Of a stretch of 64,000 nucleotides of DNA, positions 37,610-45,857 are shown piece after piece. Both the position numbers and the translations under genes were made by a program. Position 1 is the stretch's first letter, and each line of letters begins with the position of its first letter. The stretch comes from Alloalcanivorax marinus (GTDB lineage: Bacteria > Pseudomonadota > Gammaproteobacteria > Pseudomonadales > Alcanivoracaceae). A model generated the notes under the pieces. It was not told the DNA's origin. It saw only the letters and a list, made by a program, of their open reading frames with translations, and did no database searches. Location of the stretch: contig NZ_JAEKJB010000008.1 in the NCBI RefSeq assembly GCF_016785095.1, positions 868,001-932,000 on the forward strand. The letters are read 5' to 3'.

Positions 37610-37638
37610 TTGCAAATTGCGAAGCTTTCTACCATATT
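37610..37638 (+). promoter_or_regulatory. sigma-70 promoter candidate of the sensor operon
   Basis: TTGCAA, a 17-nt spacer, then CATATT, ending 36 nt before the PhnD-like gene. The putative activator site lies within this promoter, so the activator could feed back on its own operon. Confidence 0.5.
37612..37625 (-). promoter_or_regulatory. putative activator-binding site (UAS), shared by divergent operons
   Basis: The plus strand reads GCAAATTGCGAAGC, matching GCRAATTGCNNNGC. It is 74 nt upstream of the PP2C sigma-54 promoter. The surrounding 13-mer TTGCAAATTGCGA differs by one base from the LuxO-type TTGCANNNTGCAA pattern. It overlaps the candidate promoter of the sensor operon. Confidence 0.68.
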
Positions 37639-37674
37639 GCCTGAAAGGAACCGATCCGCGCGGAATAGAACAAT

Positions 37675-38508
37675 ATGAACCACCGTCCCTTGATGCTGCT
37701 TCTGCTCGTCATTCTGGCCGGTTCCGCCGAGGCGGAATCCGACCGGCCGATTCTGATCTTCGGCATCGTGCCCCAGCAAACCCCCAGCGTACTGGCCCGC
37801 AGCTGGTACCCTCTGTTGACCTATCTTTCCGAGCGGCTGCCTTTCGACCTGCGCTTCGCCACCGCCCCGAGCATCCCGGAATTCGAGCGGCGCCTGTCCC
37901 AGGGGCGTTACGACGTGGCCTATATGAACCCCTATCACTACGTGCACTTCCATGAAAAACCCGGCTACCAGGCGCTGGCCCGGGAACGGGATAAAAGACT
38001 TTCCGGGATCATCGTGGTGCGTCATGACTCGCCCATTCAGCGTCTCCAGCAGCTGGACGACGCCTCCCTGGCATTGCCCGCTCCCGCCGCCTTCGCCGCC
38101 AGCCTGCTGCCCCGCGCCCTGCTACCCCAGCAGGGCATCCATCCGAGGGTGGATTACGTAAATTCCCATGATTCCGTGTATCTGGCGGTAAGCCGTGGTC
38201 TGTTCGATGCCGGAGGCGGCGTCAAGCGGACCTTGAACAACCAACCCGCGGCAATCCGCGAACAGTTGCGAATACTCTGGCAGACACCGGGATTCACCCC
38301 CCACGCCTTCGCCTACCACCCCCGTGTGCCGGAAGCGTCCCGCCAGGCCCTGCTGAAAGCCCTGGTGGACCTGCACGACCAGAAGGAAGGCCACGACCTG
38401 CTCGACACCCTGGGCTTTCACGCGCTGATCGCGGCGAATGATTCGGACTGGGACGATGTCCGCGCTCTGAAACTGGAAACGCTCTCGGAGATACACACCG
38501 GGCTCTAA
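37675..38508 (+). CDS. PhnD/SsuA-like periplasmic substrate-binding protein
   Basis: A 277-residue predicted periplasmic protein with signal peptide (residues 1-20, LMLLLLVILAGSAEA). The phosphonate/phosphate-type binding fold shows in GIVPQQTPSVLARSWYPLLTYLSERL and YDVAYMNPYHYVHFHE, the latter typical of PhnD ligand contacts. No ABC permease or ATPase is adjacent. Instead a hybrid sensor kinase follows 12 nt downstream, so its job is probably ligand sensing for that kinase, as LuxP does for LuxQ. The ligand is unknown. Confidence 0.87.
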   Translation: MNHRPLMLLLLVILAGSAEAESDRPILIFGIVPQQTPSVLARSWYPLLTYLSERLPFDLRFATAPSIPEFERRLSQGRYDVAYMNPYHYVHFHEKPGYQALARERDKRLSGIIVVRHDSPIQRLQQLDDASLALPAPAAFAASLLPRALLPQQGIHPRVDYVNSHDSVYLAVSRGLFDAGGGVKRTLNNQPAAIREQLRILWQTPGFTPHAFAYHPRVPEASRQALLKALVDLHDQKEGHDLLDTLGFHALIAANDSDWDDVRALKLETLSEIHTGL

Positions 38509-38520
38509 CGGGGGAAAGGG

Positions 38521-41500
38521 ATGTCGTTTCGCCTGAAGACCATTCTGGGTATCGCCCTGATTGAAGGGCTGTTGCTGATGATACTTCTGTACACCAGCAT
38601 CAATTATCTTCGCGCCTCCAACGAAGAACAGATCATCAACCGCGCCACCACCACCGCCGAACTGCTGGCGGCCACCGCCCAGGACGCGGTACTCAGCACC
38701 GATATCTCGGCGCTGGAAGAAATCACCGAGCACGTCATGGAACAACCGGGCGTGGTGTTCGTGGAAATCTACGGCAACGACACCGTTCTGGTGGGCCGTG
38801 GCGACCTCGACACTCACGACGACCCGGATTCAATGGCACGGAAACAATGGGTTTCCGTGGAAACACCGATCGAACAGAACGGCTACCGGTTCGGCAAGGT
38901 GGAACTGGGCATAGACACCCGCTCACTGACCGCCTTCGTGCGTGAAGCCTTCACTAATATCCTGCTGATCGCCGCCCTGGAAATTCTTCTGGTGGCGTTG
39001 TTTTCCTTTCTTCTCGGCCATTTTCTCAGCCGCAATCTTCTGCATCTTCGCGACGCCAGCGCGCGTATGCTGGCCGGCGATCTTGATGTGGAAATCCCGG
39101 TTCGCGGCAGCGACGAAATCGCGCAAACCGCCAAGGCCTTTAACGCCATGGCGTCGCGAATCGCGATTCGGAACCGGCTGATGGAGAAAGCCAACCAGCG
39201 TCTTAAAGCGATTCTGGAAACCGCCACCGACGGCTATTTGCTGGTGGATGAACAAGGTGTGGTACGCGACGTGAACGCGGCGCTTTGCCAACTGCATGGT
39301 TACGCCCGGGAGAACCTGATCGGTTACCCACTGTCGCGGCTGATCGATTTGCAGGCCGATCAGGGCGAAGCACTGATGGCGGTGTTCGATCCGGACAGCC
39401 CCCGACCCTCCCGGCGCCGCTATTTCGACCTGTCGGCGCGCCGGGCCAATGGCGAGAATTTCTCCGTACGATTGCATCTCCAACCCATGCAGGGCGAAGA
39501 CAAGGGGCTGTTCCTCGGCCTGGTGGAAGACCTTACCGAAGCGCGCAAGAAGGAACTGGAACGCCGCCGGTCCGAGCTGCTACTGGTTTCCACCTTGAAC
39601 GCCAGCCCCGATGGTTTCGTGGCCATCGGCCCGGACAGCCGCATTCAGGAGTTCAATCACTCCGCTACCCGAATGTTCGGGTTCTCCCGCGAGCAGGCCA
39701 TCGGCGCCCGGCTGGAGGATTTGATTATCCCAGAGCGATTTCGCAAGGCGCACCGGGAAGGCCTGGCCCGCTATCTCGAAACCGGTGAAGGCCCGGTACT
39801 CAATCGGCAAGTGGAGTTGAACGCGACCCGGGTGGACGGCTCCGAGATGCCCGTGGAGCTGACGGTGATCCCGATCAAGCTCGAAAACGAGATTCTGTTC
39901 GCCGCCTTCCTGCGTGACATCACCGAACGGCGCCAACGGGAAAGTGAGCTTCATCAGGCCAAGGAACAGGCGGAGGAAGGCAGCAAGGCAAAATCCCGCT
40001 TCCTGGCCACCATGAGCCACGAGATCCGCTCGCCCCTGAACGCGGTGCTGGGCAGCGTGACACTGCTGCAATCCTCGGAACTGGCACCAGAGCAGCAACT
40101 TTACGCCGCCACCGCTCAGGAGGCCGGGTCCGCCCTGCTCTCGACCATCAACGATATTCTCGATTTCTCCAAGATCGAAGCCGGGCAGATGGTTCTTGAA
40201 GCACGCAGCTTCGAGCCGGATAAACTGGTGGCCCAGGTGCTGCAGACCCTGGCCCCACGAGCCCAGGAGCAGGGCCTGCATCTGGCCAGTTTCGTGGATC
40301 GTAACGTCCCTCAGTTTCTGGTCGGCGATGATCAGCGTCTGCGCCAGGTGATTCATAACCTGGTGGACAACGCCATCAAGTTTTCCCAACGAGGCTGCGT
40401 ATCGGTTTCCCTGTGGGTCAAGCAGGACCAGAGCGAGCGCGTACGCCTTCATTGCCGTGTGGAGGATCAGGGCATTGGTATCGATTCCAAAGCGCAGGGC
40501 AGCCTGTTTCAGGAATTCAGTCAGGTACATGACAGCACCACGACACGATACAAAGGCACTGGCCTGGGGCTGGCGATTTGCTCCGAACTGGTGACCATGA
40601 TGGACGGCGAGCTCAACGTGAGCAGCACCCCTGATGTCGGTACCGCCTTCACTTTCCACGTCGCTCTGCAAACCGCCGAGGAAGAAAACAACCATTTCTG
40701 GCATCTGCCCGACCATCCCAGGGTAATGCTGCTGCATCCGGACCCGGTGCTCACCGGATTGGTGGATAAGCAGTATCAACAGTACGGCATCGAATGCCTG
40801 ACGCTGAATCGGAGCGACCAGTTGGACGCCGCCCTCGCGGGCTGCGAACCTTTCCTTGTGATGCTCATCGACGACTCCTTTCTGCGCGCCATCAGCGCCG
40901 AACGGATCGAGCACCTGAGACGGCAATATCTATTGCCCGGCGGACGTATCGTTGCCTTGATGGCCGGCATCCGCGGCGATATCTCGAGCCAGCTTGAAAC
41001 CCTGGGGATCGGCCAGCTCGCCAATAAGCCGTTGAGCCGCGCCATGCTGCTCAACCTGGTGGCCAACCAGATGCAGAGCCGTGATCTGGAACCCTGGCAA
41101 GGAACCGGCCAGAACCGGCTGCGTGACAAACAGCTTCTTCTTGCCGAGGACAGCCCCGCCAACCAACTGGTGGCTCAAGCGCTCCTCGGCCGGGAAGGCG
41201 CCTTCATTGATGTGGCCAACAATGGCCAGGAGGCGCTGGAGATGGCGTGCGCCAAGGATTACGACCTGATTCTGATGGATATCCGCATGCCGATCATGGA
41301 CGGTCTGCAGGCCACTCGCGCGATTCTGGAGCGCAAACCCGGAGCACGCATCCTCGCCATGACCGCCAATGTGTTCAAGGAAGAACGGCAAGCCTGCTAC
41401 GACGCCGGCATGCTGGATGTGATCGCCAAGCCCATCAACCAGGAAGCTCTTTTCCAGACATTGATGCATTGGTTGCCCGGTGCCTCTCCGGTAACGCCGG

Positions 41501-41886
41501 CCGAGAACCCCGGCGAAGCCGTCAGCGCATCGTCGGACGAGCCGGTGGTGGACGATAAGGTGCTCGAGGAGCTGCTCGCCACCCTGGGAGAACAAAGCGT
41601 TCGTCGCATGATCGAGGTTTTCCTCAAGGAAACCGAAACGCGCCTGGCGACCATGCAACGGCAATTTCAGGAGACCGATTATGAGGGCCTTGCCGGAGAG
41701 GCCCATACGCTGAAGAGCAGTTCCGGTTCGTTCGCCGCTCGTCGCCTGTTTGCGTACGCCACGGAAATCGAGCAGCATGCAAAGGCCCGGGACGAAATGG
41801 TTTTGACCCGTTTGATGACGGAACTCACGCACTGCGGAACGGAAACCGATGCGGCCCTGGCGGCACGGTTCTCGATACCGAACTGA
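38521..41886 (+). CDS. hybrid sensor histidine kinase with receiver and HPt domains
   Basis: A 1121-residue inner-membrane kinase. TM1 (about 7-29), a periplasmic domain, TM2 (about 145-168), HAMP (about 168-220), two PAS domains (about 225-345 and 350-480), HisKA with His500 in FLATMSHEIRSPLNAV, a GHKL ATPase (about 605-725), a degenerate receiver-like domain (about 735-855), a true receiver with Asp920 in LILMDIRMP, and a C-terminal HPt with His1062 in AHTLKSSSGSF. Phosphate can thus pass His-Asp-His and on to the receiver of the LuxO-like protein encoded 14 nt downstream, and perhaps the PP2C receiver. The periplasmic region probably contacts the PhnD-like protein. Confidence 0.93.
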   Translation: MSFRLKTILGIALIEGLLLMILLYTSINYLRASNEEQIINRATTTAELLAATAQDAVLSTDISALEEITEHVMEQPGVVFVEIYGNDTVLVGRGDLDTHDDPDSMARKQWVSVETPIEQNGYRFGKVELGIDTRSLTAFVREAFTNILLIAALEILLVALFSFLLGHFLSRNLLHLRDASARMLAGDLDVEIPVRGSDEIAQTAKAFNAMASRIAIRNRLMEKANQRLKAILETATDGYLLVDEQGVVRDVNAALCQLHGYARENLIGYPLSRLIDLQADQGEALMAVFDPDSPRPSRRRYFDLSARRANGENFSVRLHLQPMQGEDKGLFLGLVEDLTEARKKELERRRSELLLVSTLNASPDGFVAIGPDSRIQEFNHSATRMFGFSREQAIGARLEDLIIPERFRKAHREGLARYLETGEGPVLNRQVELNATRVDGSEMPVELTVIPIKLENEILFAAFLRDITERRQRESELHQAKEQAEEGSKAKSRFLATMSHEIRSPLNAVLGSVTLLQSSELAPEQQLYAATAQEAGSALLSTINDILDFSKIEAGQMVLEARSFEPDKLVAQVLQTLAPRAQEQGLHLASFVDRNVPQFLVGDDQRLRQVIHNLVDNAIKFSQRGCVSVSLWVKQDQSERVRLHCRVEDQGIGIDSKAQGSLFQEFSQVHDSTTTRYKGTGLGLAICSELVTMMDGELNVSSTPDVGTAFTFHVALQTAEEENNHFWHLPDHPRVMLLHPDPVLTGLVDKQYQQYGIECLTLNRSDQLDAALAGCEPFLVMLIDDSFLRAISAERIEHLRRQYLLPGGRIVALMAGIRGDISSQLETLGIGQLANKPLSRAMLLNLVANQMQSRDLEPWQGTGQNRLRDKQLLLAEDSPANQLVAQALLGREGAFIDVANNGQEALEMACAKDYDLILMDIRMPIMDGLQATRAILERKPGARILAMTANVFKEERQACYDAGMLDVIAKPINQEALFQTLMHWLPGASPVTPAENPGEAVSASSDEPVVDDKVLEELLATLGEQSVRRMIEVFLKETETRLATMQRQFQETDYEGLAGEAHTLKSSSGSFAARRLFAYATEIEQHAKARDEMVLTRLMTELTHCGTETDAALAARFSIPN

Positions 41887-41900
41887 AAGGAGAGGGGACG

Positions 41901-43316
41901 ATGCCATTCAGTGTATTGCTGGTCGAGGACAGCCCCTCCCTGAGCGCGCTTTACAGCGAATACCTGCGCGCCGAGGGGGGTGACGTCACACACGTTCAGG
42001 CTGGCAACGCCGCCCTCGAGGAGCTGCAAAATGCTTCCTTCGATCTTTTCATTCTGGATATTCAGCTGCCGGATGTATCCGGCCTGGAAGTACTGGCCAA
42101 AATTCAGGAACAGGACCCGGCCAGCGTGGTGATCATGATTACCGCCCACGGCTCCATCGACGTGGCGGTGGAGGCCATGCGCAACGGCGCCTTCGATTTT
42201 ATCGTCAAACCCTTCGACGCCAAGCGTCTCGGCGTCACCGTTCGCAACGCCATCAAACAGCGACGCCTGCAGGCATTGGTGGACAATTACGAACGCAGTC
42301 TTCCCAAGCCCGATTTTCACGGTTTCATCGGCGATTCGCTGGCGATGCAGGCGGTCTACCGCACCATTGAAAGCGTGGCCAGCAGCAAGGCATCCATCTT
42401 TATCGTTGGTGAAAGCGGCACCGGCAAGGAAGTCTGCGCCGGCGCCATCCACCAGGCAGGCAAGCGCGCCGGTGGCCCGTTCGTGGCTCTGAATTGCGCG
42501 TCGATTCCCCGTGATCTGATGGAAAGCGAGATCTTCGGCCACGTCAAAGGCGCCTTCACCGGCGCCACCGCCAACCGCCAGGGTGCCGCCGCCCGGGCCG
42601 ACGGTGGCACCCTGTTTCTCGATGAAATCTGTGAGATGGAGCTGGAGCTGCAAAGCAAGCTGCTGCGTTTCATTCAGACCGGCGTCTATACGCCGGTGGG
42701 CGGCAGCCGGGAGGAAAAAGCCGACATCCGTTTCATCAGTGCCACCAACCGTGACCCCTGGGCGGAAGTCCAGGCCGGCCGCTTCCGCGAGGATTTGTTC
42801 TACCGGTTGCACGTCATCCCGCTGGAACTGCCCCCCCTGCGACAGCGAGGTCGCGATGTGGTGCTGATCGCCCAGGCCCTGCTCAAGCAATACGCCGAGG
42901 AAGAAGAGAAAAACTTCCGCGGCCTGTCCGAGGACTGCGCCCAGGCCCTGCTGGCCTACCCCTGGCCGGGTAATGTCCGGCAGCTGCAGAATGTGGTGCG
43001 CCAGATCGTGGTACTCAACAATGGCGAAGTGCTCACCCGCGCCCAGCTACCGGAACTGATTACCCAGTCCGCCCGCGCCGATCGCACAGCCGCGCCTTCG
43101 CGCCCCACGGCACCGGTGACACCGGCGGACACGATGTCGCCGACCAGCGGAGAGGAGCCCGGCATTCGCCCGCTTTGGCAGGAAGAGAAGGACATCATCG
43201 AGAAGGCCGTGGTGGCCTGCGACGGCAATGTGCCCAAAGCCGCCGCCTTGCTGGGAATCAGCGCCTCCACCATTTACCGCAAGCGCCAGGCTTGGGAAGA
43301 GGGTGAGACCGGGTAG
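41901..43316 (+). CDS. sigma-54-dependent response regulator, LuxO/SypG-like
   Basis: A 471-residue NtrC-family activator. The receiver has Asp53 in LFILDIQLP. The AAA+ domain has Walker A GESGTGKE (170-177), the sigma-54-contacting GAFTGA loop (217-222) and an arginine-finger region. A Fis-type HTH ends the protein (DGNVPKAAALLGISASTIYRKRQAW). The central region, including SVASSKASIFIVGESGTGKE, is strikingly close to Vibrio LuxO and SypG. It ends the sensor operon and probably activates the three sigma-54 promoters of the polysaccharide locus. RBS GGAGAGG precedes the ATG. Confidence 0.94.
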   Translation: MPFSVLLVEDSPSLSALYSEYLRAEGGDVTHVQAGNAALEELQNASFDLFILDIQLPDVSGLEVLAKIQEQDPASVVIMITAHGSIDVAVEAMRNGAFDFIVKPFDAKRLGVTVRNAIKQRRLQALVDNYERSLPKPDFHGFIGDSLAMQAVYRTIESVASSKASIFIVGESGTGKEVCAGAIHQAGKRAGGPFVALNCASIPRDLMESEIFGHVKGAFTGATANRQGAAARADGGTLFLDEICEMELELQSKLLRFIQTGVYTPVGGSREEKADIRFISATNRDPWAEVQAGRFREDLFYRLHVIPLELPPLRQRGRDVVLIAQALLKQYAEEEEKNFRGLSEDCAQALLAYPWPGNVRQLQNVVRQIVVLNNGEVLTRAQLPELITQSARADRTAAPSRPTAPVTPADTMSPTSGEEPGIRPLWQEEKDIIEKAVVACDGNVPKAAALLGISASTIYRKRQAWEEGETG

Positions 43317-43323
43317 GACTTGT

Positions 43324-44205
43324 TCAAACTACGGGATTAACGAGATCCCCAATCCCCGGCATCGATACCCTGACTTCATCCCCCGGGCGCAAATAGCGCG
43401 GTGGCTTGAACCCGATACCAACGCCCACCGGCGTGCCAGTGGCGATAATGTCTCCCGCCATCAGCGATATCCCACGCCCAATCGTACGGATCAGCGTCGG
43501 AATATCAAAGATGAGATCGGAGACCGACGCGGATTGGCGAACCTCGCCATTGACCTCGCAGCTTATTCTCAGCCTGTCCAGAGCACCCAGCTCATCCGGT
43601 GTCACGAGCGCCGGTCCCATGGGGCAGTAACCATCAATTCCCTTGCCCAATAGCCACTGACTGTGCTTCTTCTGAAGTTCCCGGGCAGTCACGTCATTGA
43701 TCAATGTATAACCAAAAACAAATGACCAAGGATCATCGCGCTCATCGACCCGTCCATTCTTGCCGATAACTACCGCCAGCTCGGCTTCGTAATCCACTGA
43801 CCCGTATGGGTCCAATTTTGTATCTATGGCATCGCCAGGACCACTTACCGAGGTGTTTGGCTTAGAGAAGATGATCGGGGCCGTCGGCACTTTCCCGGAC
43901 GCCGCGCTGCTATCATAACCACTGTTAGCGAACTCTCGCGCATGCTCGTAATAGTTTTTTCCAACACAAAACACATTACGGCGGATATCCGGTATCGGAG
44001 CAAGCAGCTTTACCGTTCTTGTATCGATCACATTATGGGAACTCCGTATCACCTCCTTGAGTACCTGTTCGTGGTTTCGGTATTCGTCAATAAGCCGGTT
44101 CATGTCGGCGGTCCCCACCAGATCAGTGATATCCACCAACCGATGGGCGTCGATCAAGGCACCAAGGCGGCACTCGCCGCTCTTTTCATAACTAACCAGT
44201 TTCAT
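43324..44205 (-). CDS. fumarylacetoacetate hydrolase family protein
   Basis: A predicted metal-dependent hydrolase, isomerase or decarboxylase of the FAH superfamily (293 residues). VFCVGKNYYEHAREFA begins the catalytic domain, and metal-ligand acidic residues lie in SVDYEAELAVVIGK. The N-terminal extension and size resemble enzymes acting on ring-cleavage dicarboxylates (HpcE/UGL/acylpyruvase types). The ATG at 44205 is preferred over an in-frame TTG six bases upstream. It is the last gene of a minus-strand catabolic operon and ends 7 nt from the LuxO-like gene. Confidence 0.85.
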   Translation of the reverse strand: MKLVSYEKSGECRLGALIDAHRLVDITDLVGTADMNRLIDEYRNHEQVLKEVIRSSHNVIDTRTVKLLAPIPDIRRNVFCVGKNYYEHAREFANSGYDSSAASGKVPTAPIIFSKPNTSVSGPGDAIDTKLDPYGSVDYEAELAVVIGKNGRVDERDDPWSFVFGYTLINDVTARELQKKHSQWLLGKGIDGYCPMGPALVTPDELGALDRLRISCEVNGEVRQSASVSDLIFDIPTLIRTIGRGISLMAGDIIATGTPVGVGIGFKPPRYLRPGDEVRVSMPGIGDLVNPVV

Positions 44206-44227
44206 GGGCAAGACCTGTCGATGGTTC

Positions 44228-44644
44228 TTAGTCGCGCGAGCGTGCGACGGCTTCTACTTCCAAAAGGAATTCCTGTTTGACCAGACGTTGAACCATCAGA
44301 AGTGTGTTTGGCGCATACACTTCGGTGGCAAAGAATGAGGGGAAGGTTTCCTGACGAAGACGCATGAATTCCGGTATGTCCGCCGAATCCACCATATAGG
44401 TGTTGAACTTCACGATGTCATTGAAGTCCAGGCCCAATGTGGCAAGAACGCCTTTCAGATTGCCAAAGACCTGATGGAACTGCGCCTCGAAATCACCGAT
44501 GCCCACCACGGAGCCATCCATACCGACGGAAAGCTGCCCGGCGATGTAGTAAAGATCGCCGGACTTTACTTTGGTGAGATGGGAGTAAAGACCCTGCGCG
44601 GGGCTCACGCCTTGTGGATTAATGTACTCAATATTTTCGCTCAT
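44228..44644 (-). CDS. RidA family protein
   Basis: A 138-residue member of the RidA/YjgF/Rid family, many of which hydrolyse enamine/imine intermediates or act as deaminases on aminomuconate-like compounds. KFNTYMVDSADIPEFMRLR is a family motif; the start ATG at 44644 has AAGGA upstream. In this operon it could deaminate a nitrogen-containing ring-opening product. The archetypal RidA arginine near residue 105 is not obvious, so its class (Rid2-7 or other) is undetermined. Confidence 0.85.
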   Translation of the reverse strand: MSENIEYINPQGVSPAQGLYSHLTKVKSGDLYYIAGQLSVGMDGSVVGIGDFEAQFHQVFGNLKGVLATLGLDFNDIVKFNTYMVDSADIPEFMRLRQETFPSFFATEVYAPNTLLMVQRLVKQEFLLEVEAVARSRD

Positions 44645-44690
44645 GGAGGTTCCTTTTTTGATTGGGGATTGAATGACAAACCTTGCCAAT

Positions 44691-45848
44691 TCAGCTATTT
44701 CGCGCGTCGGTCGCCACATAGCCGTCGGGTACGTAGCGCGCCCCTTTATTCAGGTTTCGGTCAAACCAGCCTGTTCGGGAGACTGCTCTGAGCACACCGG
44801 AACGCAGGCCTGTCAGCATCGGCGGGCAGCGCCCCAGGACATAGCCATAAAGATAGGACCACCACTGGACATGGTCGGTAATCGAACGTTGCTGTGATTC
44901 CCATTTGATAAGCGTGGCGGCCACGTCTTGCATCGCCTCCGGCTTGCTCATGATCTCGGCCAGTGCCATCACATTGATAAACGCGGTATTAGCGGCCTGG
45001 CCCAGATTCGGCGGCATGGCGTGGGCAGCATCGCCGACGATCGCCACTTTGCCTTCCGTCCACTTCCGGCATTTCACGTTCACTAGCCGATCCCACCGGC
45101 CATCCACTTGGAATCGGCTGATCAAATTCCTAACACCGGGAAATTTTTCCACCCACAAATCAGAATCGATTGGAATCCGGCGCGCCCTGGCATCGTTCAC
45201 CGGTGCACTCAGGAAGATATAATTCCTCCCATCGGTGCAGGGGTTATAAAGTAGCCTCCAGTTTCCGTTCCAGTACTCAATCAAAGTGTCCTTGTTATCT
45301 TCCGGTCGTTCATCGATAAGCATTCGAATACCGATTTCGGAACCATAGTCGATCCATTTGGTACCGAGTATCTGCTCCCTGAGTCTTGAATGCGCTCCAT
45401 TGGCGACGATCACCAGGTCGGCCTTTCGGGAGGAGCCATCGGCAAACACCGTGGTCCCATCACCGGAAACATCCACTGCCTCGGAAGAGGTAATGATTTC
45501 CACTTTACGGGCCATTGCCCGATCAATGAGTGCCTGGTATAGATCCGCCCTCGGCGGCAGCATAAGCCGGTCGTCCGGGGTGGCCCGTCTCGACATAAGC
45601 ACGCGATCCTTGGGGTCCCGGATCTGCCATTCACGAATTACCCTGGCGTTAGCCACTGCCTGATCATAGGCACCGACGGTCTCCAGAGTCTTAAGGCCAC
45701 TTTCCCAGATCCATATCCCAGCGCCAAACATTCGAAGATCCTTGTTACGCTCGTGGATACGAACCTTCCAGCCCAGCTGCGCAAAGCGATTAGCGGCCAC
45801 CAGGCCGGACAATCCCGCACCGATGATCTCAACAGTTTTTTTCTGCAT
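44691..45848 (-). CDS. FAD-dependent aromatic-ring monooxygenase-like protein
   Basis: A 385-residue class A flavoprotein monooxygenase. The N-terminal dinucleotide motif is GAGLSG (10-15). The second FAD motif reads GDAAHAMPPNLGQAANTAF (about 282-300). Relatives hydroxylate phenolic or N-heteroaromatic acids (salicylate, 6-hydroxynicotinate, kynurenine types) with NAD(P)H and O2. The substrate here cannot be named. RBS AGGAG precedes the ATG. It sits between the RidA gene and an ABC permease gene. Confidence 0.87.
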   Translation of the reverse strand: MQKKTVEIIGAGLSGLVAANRFAQLGWKVRIHERNKDLRMFGAGIWIWESGLKTLETVGAYDQAVANARVIREWQIRDPKDRVLMSRRATPDDRLMLPPRADLYQALIDRAMARKVEIITSSEAVDVSGDGTTVFADGSSRKADLVIVANGAHSRLREQILGTKWIDYGSEIGIRMLIDERPEDNKDTLIEYWNGNWRLLYNPCTDGRNYIFLSAPVNDARARRIPIDSDLWVEKFPGVRNLISRFQVDGRWDRLVNVKCRKWTEGKVAIVGDAAHAMPPNLGQAANTAFINVMALAEIMSKPEAMQDVAATLIKWESQQRSITDHVQWWSYLYGYVLGRCPPMLTGLRSGVLRAVSRTGWFDRNLNKGARYVPDGYVATDARNS

Positions 45849-45857
45849 TCTTTGCTC

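Noticed and set aside
37675..43316. A Qrr-type small RNA linked to the LuxO-like regulator
   Set aside because: No sigma-54 promoter followed by a short gene and terminator was found; all three sigma-54 promoters lead directly to protein genes.
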